From: Agelas oroides
Lineage: Eukaryota > Porifera > Demospongiae > Agelasida > Agelasidae
NCBI GenBank assembly: GCA_949130485.1
Contig: OX422187.1
Coordinates: forward strand, 5,622,659-5,686,658
Reading direction: 5' to 3'
DNA: 64,000 nucleotides
This document shows positions 22,929 through 34,300 of the stretch, piece by piece. The notes under the pieces were generated by a model, which made no database searches, was not told where the DNA came from, and saw only the letters and a program-made list of their open reading frames with translations. Each line of letters begins with the position of its first letter. Position 1 is the stretch's first letter. The position numbers and the translations under genes were made by a program.

Positions 22929-23947
22929 GTAAAGTAGTAGTAGTAAGAAATCAGTTTGCCAGTCACTGTAGATAACTTGTGTACGGGCAGTTGGCTACAA
23001 ACATTGACGATGTAGCATTTCAAACTCCAGTATACATGTATAGGAAGCTAGCAAGGGAATCTTCTCTGTCTGTATACATCCTAACTGGTATATGACCAAA
23101 TATGGCATCAAGAAGTGTCTTTTACAGATACATAGTAGAAAGACGAATGGTGGAGGTAGATCTGCATTCCAAAGCATCTTCAATCTTGCTGGAGAGAACA
23201 TACATTTTACAGTAACTAGGTAGTGGAAGGTGGAGGATTCTGAGCATTCAAATCTGTTGTAATGCCCCTGGGAGAAACACTTCCATTACTAATTCTGCCA
23301 GCAATCATGGTGGAGGCCTATAGTACGCAGCACACTACACCTGACAGGGTTTAAGAGATTGGCTATATCATTACATCATAGATAGGATAGTGCATACGTG
23401 ATTTCAAGACTGAGTACATGGGGAAGAAATACCAAACGTAGCACAAAATGCATGGCGTGAGAGTTCACTAATTAGAACTGTGCAGAAGGCCACACACCCC
23501 AAAATTTTGTGCGGCGCAAAGCGCCGCACAATTAATACTTTCCCCAACCTTTTTTTTCTAGATGAAACCCTGCCTGAGTAAGTCAACAACCTGCATGGAT
23601 AACTCAGCAGTTAGAATGTTCATTGATGGCAGCAAAGCAGACATTAGTGGAAGCAACTGTTTCATGAACAATGCTGAGTTGGGAGGAGGAGTAATCTATA
23701 CTATAGCTATATGGACAATGTAATAAAATTTAGTGTTTGTGGCCAAACAAATTATTAGTACATGTACCACCTGACAGACAGGCATGCAGTATTAAATACA
23801 TGGAAGCAGGACTTACATAGTCTTGTCCTAGGCAACTCACAATGCAAGCAGTGCAGTAACTATTACCTGGCTCTGCTCATTCCAGTTCTAGTCCGAGTCC
23901 TTCACCTCGATCACAGTAGCAGCAGGGACCCTCCATGGACTGATCCT

Positions 23948-24202
23948 CTATACCGACATTGTTGCTGCAAACCATCTTATCTTCTTTTCACAGTCCTCAA
24001 ATGATCCAGCAAGCATCTTCATAGCCCGGCTAAGCCTGGCTATAAGAGCCCTCTGCGTACTTAGACCTTTGTCTGTTGTGAGAGTTTGATCAACGTCAAG
24101 GAGGAAAAGGACACCATCCCTCATGATCAGGTGATCTTCAACAACAAAGAACTTCAACCAATAGCTGTATGTGCTTACAGTGAACTGAACACAGGTGAGC
24201 AA
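23948..24202 (-). CDS. Unrecognised ORF with exon-like borders
   Basis: An 84-codon minus-strand frame has protein-like composition: YWLKFFVVEDHLIMRDGVLF, LLDVDQTLTTDKGLSTQ and AMKMLAGSFEDCEKKIRW. A possible 3' splice site (ACATACAG) precedes the YWLK part, and GTATAG follows the last sense codons. I do not recognise a family. It ends just outside a large inverted repeat, so it may be cargo of, or host flank to, a mobile element. Confidence 0.25.
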   Translation of the reverse strand: MLTCVQFTVSTYSYWLKFFVVEDHLIMRDGVLFLLDVDQTLTTDKGLSTQRALIARLSRAMKMLAGSFEDCEKKIRWFAATMSV

Positions 24203-24206
24203 GAAC

Positions 24207-25083
24207 GGAAAGCATTTACCACAGTTCTGTTGTCTCCACTACACAATCTGCCAGGAACATGATGGGGCACAATATAGTCTGTTCTAGCCAGCACGACGTT
24301 CCAGCAACTTGGAAACTCTCTCAGAGAAAATGGGCCCAGCAGGAATGAACTCAAACTACCCCATGCTGTACAGTAACCTGTATGAGAGCTGTGCTTGGAA
24401 ATAGAAAGTGTCTTTTGAAGCAGTTAGCTATTGTGACCTTGCACAGAACTTGGAAACAGTGCAGTTCTTGATTTATCGTTGTTAAAATATGTAATAATGA
24501 TGTAAACGTATTTTTGCTTTTTACATTGGAGTTTCTATTCATCACCATGATTCTACCAAATGAGCTTCAAATGATGTATGGTGGTAGTTTTTTTTACACA
24601 TTGCCAGTGAGTTAGAGCATGTCACTTGGTTCAGTTTCTCCATTAGTGCTGTGTCAGTGCTATCTCAACACCATGGTTGGTAAGCCACAAAAGATTTCTA
24701 TGACATCATTGGCTGAAGTTGCAAGGCCTATTAAAGATCACGTGTATCATCGTATCCCTGTTGTCGCTTCAAATTACAGCCAGTACCCAAAACTTTGTGC
24801 CCTCATTGACTATGCATACACTTAATGTCTTGCTTCAACCCCCAACCAAATACAAGAGATTTCATTGAGATCTTTTCTGCTACCCAGCACAACTGTCAGG
24901 GTAGTTTGTTGTGGAGGTTGAGTTCACTCCTGCTGGGTCCATTTTCTCTGAGAGTTTTCCAGGTTGCTGTAAAGTTGTGCTGGCTAGAACAGACTAGCTA
25001 TAGTGTGCACCATCATTGTCCCTGGCAGATAATTTTAATTTATGTAGTGGAGACAACAGAACTGTGTCTGTAGCAAATGCTTT
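24207..25083. repeat. Large inverted repeat, arms about 160-180 bp
   Basis: The left arm (about 24207-24365) runs AAAGCATTT, ACAGTTCTGTTGTCTCCACT, then CTCAGAGAAAATGGGCCCAGCAG. It returns inverted at about 24900-25083 as CTGCTGGGTCCATTTTCTCTGAG, then AGTGGAGACAACAGAACTGT and AAATGCTTT. About 535 bp separate the arms and hold an unrecognised 68-codon plus-strand frame (24619-24825). It abuts the gene C promoter. Confidence 0.7.
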
Positions 25084-25111
25084 CCATTTTGACAGAGGAG
25101 TAATATAATGA

Positions 25112-25127
25112 TGACGTTGATGACGTA
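25112..25127. promoter_or_regulatory. Twin TGACGT motifs upstream of gene C
   Basis: TGACGTTGATGACGTA contains two CRE/ATF-type half sites 9 bp apart, 230 bp upstream of the gene C start and just outside the inverted repeat. This is a sequence match only. Confidence 0.35.
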
Positions 25128-25249
25128 TGCGACTTGTTTCGCAAGGTAGGTGTGGCTTGCGGAACTAGTTATAACTGTGTTTGTGTTTATTAGTTGCCAG
25201 CACTGCGCTTCTGGTCGCTGTCTATTAGGCTAGTGTCAGTGAGTAAATA

Positions 25250-25378
25250 ATGGCGTTGGTAGGGAGCAAGGTCGAAGTTGCGCAGCAAGGGGATGGATCG
25301 ACAATCGGAGTGAGGACGGACGTGCTGTTTGACCAGCGCACGGGCCTTATCAGCTTATGGCGGAAAAAAAGACAGTAG
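25250..25378 (+). CDS. Upstream ORF overlapping the gene C start
   Basis: ATG at 25250 opens 42 codons (MALVGSKVEVAQQGDGSTIG at the start) and stops with TAG at 25376, 20 bp past the gene C ATG and in another frame. If the leader is unspliced it should lower translation of gene C. GTGAGG at 25310 could instead serve as an alternative splice donor. Confidence 0.3.
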   Translation: MALVGSKVEVAQQGDGSTIGVRTDVLFDQRTGLISLWRKKRQ

Positions 25379-28300
25379 TAGCCGACGTCCCCCTTGAGGG
25401 AGGCGGCACCGCGAGGGTCGCCGCGGAACAGACGAGAATAATCGCGGTGAGAGACTTTCTACTGCTGGATGTATTGTTGACTTACTTGTAAAGAAATAAT
25501 TTGGTAAAGCGCCTGGGGGCAGTAGTTGACAAAAATGTGCAGGCCTAGTACACAGGAGTTGAAGGGTTGTTGGTACTAAGGGCACCTAGCCTTCAGTCAC
25601 CGATAGTTTGTGCAATGTATTTGGACCTGCAAGGAGCGTGATCTTTTGACAGCAGGATCCCTCAGGTGACTTAGAAACTCAGATCCAACACGGCTATAGT
25701 ATACGTTGTATGGCTGGTCTCATTTTGTTGCTAGCAGTGAGGTTGAAAAGAGTGGTAAATTAGCCCAGCTCAACTTTGCAGACATCTCTGCTCAAATTGC
25801 ATTTACTGTAAATAGAAGCTAGGTGTATAGCTTCTGGTATGAGGGATGATAGAAGATCCAGTTTTGTAAATGTTTCCTGGTACAAAGTGTTTTGTGTTTG
25901 TGTTTCCTTGGAGTGTGGCGTCCCCAAACACATTTCCCCAATTATGTAGGTTCTTAACAAAATACCTTTGCTATCAGATGTCTGTTTTTGTCTAGCCTCA
26001 TACCCAGGCCATGTAGGAAAGGAAAAGTGGCCTGGTATCCACCGTTCACGCATGTGTGAAGTTCCCTGGGTAGCCTGCATACTACTCCGTTGAACTAAAA
26101 TTAAGGCCAGTTTCGGTTTACCTACTGGTACTCCCTAGCCTCATTCCTGTTGATCAATAACCTTCAATCTGATCACATGGCCAAGAACAGAACTCTCGAT
26201 TTTACAAAATCGGTTAAATAAAACATAAGGAATGTTCCAGAACACGTAATATAATGATGGATAATAACATAACTATATGATGTAATATTACATAAATGGA
26301 TAAACCTCAGTCTAATTATATTCACAACACTCCCACTTAATTAGTGAGGTTGATCAGTCCCATCATCTGTCTCAGTCTCTCAAAGTGTTCCTTGCTCAGT
26401 GGTTTCGTCAATAGATCGGCTATCATTACGTCAGTTGGACAGTACTCAATTTCGATGATACCTTCTTCAATTGCTTCCCGAACATAGTGAAATCGTATGT
26501 CGATGTGCTTGGTACGGGCATGGGCGATAGGGTTTTTCGCAATAGCAATTGCACCCTGGTTGTCCTCCATTATCTTCAATGGACTTACACAGGCCTGGAG
26601 ATCATTAAGCATCTTCTGCATCCAAGCTGCTTCCTGAGTAGCCATACTCAGAGCAATATACTCAGCTTCAGTGGACGACAAGGCAACTACAGGTTGAGCT
26701 TTGCTTGTCCAGCTGACAGCACCATCACTCATTAGAAACAAGGTACCAGATGTGGATCGTCTAGTGTCGAGATCACCTGCCCAATCTGCATCACTGTAGC
26801 CAACAAGTGACACACTGGGTGATCTGCTGTACGTCAGAGCAGTGTCCACAGTGCACTTGAGATACCGAAGTATTCTCTTGGCAGCAGTAAGGTGTGCCTG
26901 TGTAGGACTTGAGCAAAACTTGGAAACAGCTCCCACTGCTTGTGATATGTCTGGCCGAGTTGCTATAGCAACGTAGAGGAGACTTCCAACAAGTGACTGG
27001 TACTCAGCTGCGTCCACATCTTTGCTCACACCATCATCCTTAGTGAGCTTGACACTGATATCGGCTGGTGTGGACACAGGTTTGGCATCTTCCATGTTGA
27101 AACGTTTGAGCAGCCTGAGGATGTACTGCTTCTGGTGAACAGCAATGTGGTCTTCACCTTGCACTACAGTGATTCCTAACAGGTAGTGCAGCGGTCCCAT
27201 GTCCTTCATCTTGAATTGGTCAGCCAGATGTTGTTTCAGTTGTCTCATTTGATCCAACTCAGAATGAGATCGTCCACATATACTGCAATGATCGTGATCG
27301 AATCGCCCACTCGGATAAAGACACAAGGGTCCGCTGCACTCTGAGAGAATCCCAGAGTTTCCACATACTGCTGAAGGGCTTTAGCCCAACAGCGGGAGGA
27401 CTGTTTTAAGCCATATAATGACTTCTTGAGTCAGCACACCAGGTTTTCTTTACCCTTCACAGAGTAACCACTGGGTTGCATCATGTAGATTTCCTCCTCC
27501 AATTTTCCATGCAGGAAGGCTGACACCACATCCATCTGATGTATGTGCATGCCATGCTGTAGAGCGAATGACAGAAGCATTCTTATAGAGGAGAAACGGA
27601 CAACGGGAGAGAATGTTTCATCATAGTCAATTCCATGCGTTTGGGCATATCCTTTGGCCACTAAGCGAGCCTTGAAACGCTCAATATGTCCATTTTCCCC
27701 GTACTTCACCTTGAATACCCACTTGCAGGGAATGGCTTCTCTGTCGGGGGGCAACTCTACCAGGTCCCAAGTCTGGTTTTGCAGCAACGAGCTGTACTCT
27801 GAGTCAGCAGCAGCCTTCCATTTGTCTGCTTCGTCACTTGAGAGAGCTTCTTTGATCGTTTTGGGCTCAAGAACTTGGGCTGCCCTACAGGCCAAGTGAT
27901 CAACTGTTGCTACGTCCACGTACTCATCAAACCCAAATCGGACTGGTTGCCTCCTCGTTCGTGAGGATTGACGCACATGCTGTCGCTGAGCATCTTCACC
28001 GATGCTTGGGTTCTGTTCTGGTTCACCCTCAGAATCCAGATCTATGGTTGCTTGCTGACTCGGATTGTTGATGTTGAAGCTCATTTCATTAAATACAACA
28101 TCTCTTCTCTTGACAACCCTCCGTGTTTCCTCATCAAGCAGTCTGTATCCCTTTGAGTCCCTGTAGTAGCCGACGAATCGGTACTTCTGTGCCTTCTTGT
28201 TTAGTTTCCAACGTTGCGAGTCCGGAATATGTGTGTAGGCTATGCACCCAAATACCCTGAGATGACTAACATCAGGTTTCCTACTATACCATTTTTCATA

Positions 28301-31300
28301 TGGTGTCATGTCCTCTCTGAGGGCAGATGATGTAGATCTGTTTCTGACATACACAGCTGTAGCCACAGCCTCAGCCCAGTAACTGCTTGGAAGATTCGCA
28401 TGTGACATCATGGCTCGAGCAGATTCCATAATGGTCCTGTTCATACGCTCAGCAACTCCATTCTGCTCTGGAGTGTATGGGATGGTGAGTTGATGCTTGA
28501 TCCCTTTGGACTTCAGGTAAGCTTCAAACTCCTTAGATACATACTCGCCGCCGTTGTCCGTCCTCAGAGTTCCAATGTATTGTTCACTTTCATTAGTGGT
28601 ACTAGCTTCAAATTCTTTGAACTTCTCAAACACTTCAGATTTGCTATACATGAAGTAGACAGCACAACACCGGGAGTAGTCATCTATGAACGAGACAAAA
28701 TAGCATTTTCCCCCGAGCGATTCGTCCATGGGTCCACACACATCACTGTGAACTAGCTGAAGCTTCCTGCTCGAGCGGTGACTTTCTCCCACTGACTTGA
28801 ATGGTTGACGATGCATTTTACCCTCCACACACCCCTCACAGAAGGACAGTTGTGCTTCTTTGGGCAACTTCATTCCAGTGACCATTTCCTTCTGAGAGAG
28901 GTCAATCAGATATTTGGCATTCACATGTCCGAGACGCTGATGCCACAAATCAGCGTTGTGTTCACAGGCTGCACTTGCTTGTTCTGTTACCGGTAGTACA
29001 GGCTCACAGTTGAGATGATACAAGCTTCCATTCAACGATCCCATGCCAAGAAGGTTACCCTCCCTGTTCCTTATCCAACATTTCGAAGAGCCAAACTTGA
29101 CTAGGTTTCCCTGTTGTGCTGCAGCTCTGACTGAGAATAAATTACACGCCAGCTTGGGTACGTAAAGCACCTTGTGCATTTTTGCTCGCTTCGGGTCACT
29201 CACTTTGGACTGCATGGTTAAGCAGACACTTCCAGTTCCAACGGCGTCAACCACTCTCCTGTCCCCAATTTCTCTGGTGTGTCAAACTCTCGATAGTCAT
29301 GAAGTAAATGCTTCTGGAATGTCATGTGACTAGTTGCACCTGAGTCTATGATCCACTTCTCTCGATTAGGTGTGGTTCCAGACATAGGGAATGCGTATTC
29401 ATACTCATCTTCCTCAGTACATTGCTCGGCCGCAGAGGCCTTGTGGGATTTGTCAGCGGGTCTATTCTTTGGACAAAAACGACGAATGTGACCGACCTCT
29501 TGGCAATCCCAGCATACTGGTTGTCTTCGGGGTCTGTATCCTTCTTTACTATAGAGAGCAGAGTCAGGTGAGGAATCAGGCTTCAAGGCATCCTTCTGTT
29601 TTTGTTCTTCATGAACAAGTGCCTGCTGTACGAAGTTCAGGCTGACATCATCGACACGAGCTTCTAATGCAGTCACGATAGTCGAATAGGTGGGTGGCAG
29701 GCTGCCTAGAAGGGTTACCACCTGGTCTTCCTCTGATATAGCTGCTCCAATTGATGCCAATTTGTCTGTTAGCTCTTTCATCTCTTTCAGATGTGCCTCC
29801 ATAGACGTATCTTCCTTCATTTCCTTACGAAAGTACTTCTTCTTCAGGAACAGCTTGTTAGCGAGTGTCCCGCGCTCAAAATGGCTGCGAAGCGTGTCCC
29901 AAACATCTCTAGGAGACTCACAGGAGGTGACGAGATACAGTTGAGGGGTACTGATGGCCATTACGATCGTCGAGAGAGCCTTCTGGGAGTTGTCACGAAA
30001 TGTTCTCTGGGTGGCGTCTGTGGCCCCTTCCGCTAGAACTTCAGTTCCATCAACGTATTTCCAGAGTCCCTTGGACAACAAGTAGTGTCGCATCTGAAAC
30101 TTCCAGGTAATCCAATTGGAGCTACCAAGCTTGTCGATTGACCACTTGTCGGTTTCCATTCTCTCTCAACTCTCAATGCACTGTTAAACTACGTACCAGT
30201 CAAACACAGTCTCAATACACAAGTGGTTTAATCTAGCAGCGGCTCAAAGGCGCCTTCTGGGCCCATAACCTGTTGATCAATAATCTTCAATCTGATCACA
30301 TGGCCAAGAACAGAACTCTTGATTTTACAAAATCGGTTAAATAAAACATAAGGAATGTTCCAGAACACGTAATATAATGATGGATAATAACATAACTATA
30401 TGATGTAATATTACATAAATGGATAAACCTCAGTCTAATTATATTCACAACAATTCCCAGGCCCCGCCCAGCTTTCCGTCGCTTGCAGTACGGAAAAGTG
30501 TTTGCACGCGGGGAAAGCCTGGGAACGAGGCTAGGTACTCCCTATGAGACATGTTTGGGCCATTTTGAAGTTAGAACTGCCATCGCATTGATGTTAATAA
30601 TCTGCAATCGGTGAACATCAAAGGGGAAGATTGCACTTCCTCATCGTTTCCACAAAACGTGGTTAGTGGCAGGCATCTTTCAGACGACAGAAATAGACTC
30701 ACTCACAGCGGTTAATGTATAACGGAGTATGTTAGTGGTTCGTGGATGATGGTATATAAAATACCCCATGAAATCATGGGGTAATTTGCGCATGCGCAAA
30801 CAGTGGATACCAGGCCACTTTTCCTCCTCCCAAGTGGCCTGGGTACAAGGCTAGTTTTTGCCTGCAAATGTACACGCTTAAGTCTTATGGCAGTGACAAG
30901 ATGTGGGGTTGAGTAAGATTGGCTAGCCACTAGTGGTGTAACGATATGTGCTAATATTGTATTGATTTGCCTTTACACTATACCGATTAGGTCATACCCA
31001 CATCCGTTATTCATAGCTCGTTAAGGTCACTGCACATGCGCATTTAGTGCTTTTAGCTCCTGGTGCGTGATGGCAGCAACTACGTGTAGTAGTGATGTAT
31101 CCGCTTCCACTATCTCAGGGCTTGGGTTCTACGCCGGTTTTAAAGGCTCAAAGGGGCCTGTGTGGAAGTATTTAACTTTGAACTAGATGAGAATGGACGA
31201 CCTGTTGATCCCAATCGTGTAGTTTGTCTTTTGTGCGCTCCTCGTTACAAGAACCGGATGTGGTCTAATGAATATCGATATATTGTATCGTTATGCTAAT

Positions 31301-34300
31301 ACAATAAGTTGCAAGATATGGATTGAACTTCTGCTGCCATGACTACTAGCCACACTACCTGCTGGCAGTTAATAATTCATGACTGTGTGCTTGTTACCAT
31401 TGCCCCCCCCCCCCTCCCCCAAAGCAATTCAATTTAATTTGAGGCCAGTCAGCTTTTACATTTAAGTAGTTCAAGTGGTTGCTAAAGGTTTTGGGGTTTT
31501 AGGGTGGACCCAAAAAGGTACAATAGGAGGAGTTGGTATAGAATTTCTTGGGCTAGTGCACACTTTTGCGACACTGATAGTGACGCTGTTGCATGGTAAT
31601 AAATTTTGCTTACTTGTGTTCTTATGTGGCAGACTGACCACTTTTCACCTTAGAGAAGGACATATTTCAGCAGAGTAGGTATTAAGCATCCATCTTTTCA
31701 GATAATGCAGCAAATGTGAGGGGGATCGGGAGTTGACATTAAATGATACAGTATCTGCCTACCTATGTGCATGGACACATTTCTTGTACTGTGGTGTGTC
31801 CTAGATATAACAGGTTCAGTCGAATCGCCAGCCGTACCGGAAGTAATACGTAGCAATACAATTTTATTTGCACCAGAAGTTAAGCTTTCTGTTCAATAAC
31901 GGTAGGCGCAACAATTCTCATTATATATTCATCCACTTATAGTTTCTGCTGTATTCTAGATATACAAATAATTCTTGAAGTACAAGTAGAAGAAGGCATA
32001 TACAATACGAATTCCATCTTAGAGCTACTGATCACATTTAGGTGAGGCCCCAGAGCGGTAAATGTCCAGCGATGTTTCAACAGACCACTCCTACAAAATC
32101 ACTGTGAAAATTTTTTCTGACAGCCCGACAAATTTTGTACTCTCAAGACGAAAAATAGACGGTTTGGCCATGCTGCATTGCAAATTTGGAGTTGTTCCCG
32201 TGCACAATCTTCATGTCACAGACCCGTTTTTTAACCACGAGAAAAATGCACCTCTCCCGCGTGCCTACAGCACCAAGCACTCCACAGGTCTCAGTTTCTG
32301 CCCTGCTTTGTGAATTGGAATAATTTCCAATATTTTTATATTACCAGAAAACCATCTGGCTTCTCCTGATGAGTAAAAATACAACTGACAAATCATAAAA
32401 TACTGTCAACAATGCACGAGGACACAGAAGAGCAAGGTTGCAGACTAAAATGGCAAATGGAAGGTGCAAGGTTGTAGACTAAAATGAAAGGAGGGAGTTT
32501 TGAGCATCAGAGAACAATGCATGCAGCTAGTCAGTCAGTGACAATCCTGCAGAAGTGAAGGGGAAAAAATTCAGATCATGTGACTCACAATTCAGGATAG
32601 ATTAGTTGACCACTTGAGTGATCCTTGTGTATACCATGTTAATATAGTCTATAAAAAGAGCAGGAGGAAGCATTGATACATGCTTATTTTACACAACTGT
32701 GGTTTTAAAGTTCCCAACCTCTCATGCCCCCCGTTTTAGTTGTACATGGTGTGAAGGTTGGGGGCGGACAGGCGGCAAATTGGGCTAGTGATCTTGCATA
32801 GTGCAAGTTGTCTTGGGGACACTCTGTGGCGCACTTTAAAGTAGTGAAAAAGGTTTGAACACATGGTCTGGTGATTTAAGCTAATCTTTGCTGTATTGGG
32901 CAGTGTGGCCCAATGAGGTCACAGGAGATCTGAGCCAAATTGCCACAACCACCCATGAGGCCTTACAAGGACTTCGTGGACACTCGGAAAACAGACTAGT
33001 TTTGTGACACATGATCATAGCCTCATGTCCATGAAAAACCATTGTCTTGAAGTTCGTCTATAGGTGGTTGTCTACAAGTTGAAGCTAGAGTTAGGTCGTA
33101 ATTCATTGAGTGACTCTTGAGATGCAGTGCATTCCCAATAGTGATAGTACCACGACTTGTTGACTGGATCCATTGTTTACAAAGAGGAATGTGCTAATGC
33201 ACCACTACACATAGAAACTAGAGGGTAATTTTACACAGGGAAGCACCACTGTCAGTATGCATGGTCTCGGAGCCAGACCCTCAAAAAATCGAAAAGGAGG
33301 GTTTGGTAAATGGCTGAGTACACTGCACCCGGTATGCAGGCGCACTTTCAATTGGGTTTTGATTAGCATTCTGATGTGTGTTTATTGGAAATGCTAACCG
33401 CGGAAGAGCTGTCTTCATGTTTTTGAAAGCTGTAAACACCAAGCGGGAAAGATTGGAACGCTTCTGTGAGTTTCTGGTTCAGCACTGGCTACGGAAGAGT
33501 AATATATTAAAATTCCTACCATTCCGCAATGTACATGCCCACCTGGGAGGGTCTGGAACGAGACTCAGAATGCACTTGCTAGTCACAATCCCAGACCCTT
33601 CTGGCCGCACGAGGAAGGGCCTGGGGAATAACCTTGCTCGGAAGTGTCTTGCTGAAATGCCACGGTTCTAAATCCTGCAAACTGCGTTCTCAGATCTTCA
33701 ACACAATTGGTCAGGTACTACTCCATTTTTATGTTCTACCGTATATTCACTTCCTGCCATTGGTAGAACTTTAACGCTAGTTGGCTGATGTGGCATTCTT
33801 TCCCTCATCAACACCGACAGCATTCCAACGTTCAAGACACTTCTGGGCAAGGTTATTCCCCGCGCGGCCAGAAGGTTCTAGGATCCAGACTATACACTTG
33901 CACAGTGGTATCAGATATAGACAGCACCTAGCATTAATAACTAGCTACATAATCATATGCTGCAGTGCTCTTATAACTGCTGGGGCCAAATTGTGAAAGT
34001 GGGAATTAGGTTTACCTTCGATTCCATACCAAGAATCCGATACCGGAAGTTATAAAAATACTGCAGAAAAATTTTCTGACAAAAGCTAGGAAACTATACC
34101 TCGTACACATGCAGCATAGTAGTGAAAGAATAACATATTAGCAAAAGAAGTTGTTCTGACCTTGCATCCCTGAGTTACAGCCGTCCAAATCCAATTTGAT
34201 GATTGAAGTCTACAACTGCCAGTGTAGAAAAGTTGCCATAGCACGCGGGTTTGAGATAGGCAGGCAAATTCAACCACCCAGCAAGCAAGATGTACGCTTC

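Larger units (their letters stand above)
22205..25356. other. Intergenic spacer between genes B and C
   Basis: It contains a 44-bp foldback (22885-22928), an unrecognised minus-strand ORF (23948-24202) and a large inverted repeat (24207-25083). A short direct duplication around AACTATTAGTCACAGCC lies at about 22487 and 22589. I see no further TMEM272-like exon here. Confidence 0.5.
26148..30452 (-). mobile_element. Copia-type LTR retrotransposon, young, nearly whole
   Basis: This is a 4305-bp element on the minus strand, antisense to gene C, in its intron 1. Flanking LTRs of 182 bp begin TG and end CA and are bounded by a 5-bp target duplication ATTCC. Parts in order (minus sense, approximate): Gag with a CCHC knuckle (CWDCQEVGHIRRFC) at 30.16-29.4 kb; protease (DSGATSHMT) near 29.33 kb; integrase with zinc-binding HQRLGH and the DDE region (TDNGGEY, PEQNGVAERMNR) at 29.0-28.0 kb; reverse transcriptase (KARLVAKGYAQ, MDVVSAFLHGKL) at 27.8-27.0 kb; RNase H (SSTEAEY, TKHIDIRFHY) at 26.8-26.4 kb. 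Integrase before reverse transcriptase defines Copia/Pseudoviridae. The frame appears broken about twice. The LTRs differ at two of 182 sites, so the insertion is recent. It is a fossil, or nearly so. Confidence 0.95.
26136..30533. repeat. TAGCCTCA/TAGCCTCG foldback split by the Copia element
   Basis: The left stub CTAGCCTCATTCC (from 26136) and the right part ATTCCCAGGCCCCGCCCAGC to GGGAACGAGGCTA (30453-30533) are one foldback of about 88 bp, once the 5-bp duplication is counted once. The uninterrupted relative at 51664-51743 shows the same order (CCCAGCTTTCCGTCACTTGC, GTACGGAAAAG). The element was there first and the retrotransposon landed in it. Confidence 0.9.

Noticed and set aside
26487-29944. 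Plus-strand frames opposite the retrotransposon
   Set aside because: They are shadows of its coding strand with no recognisable domains.
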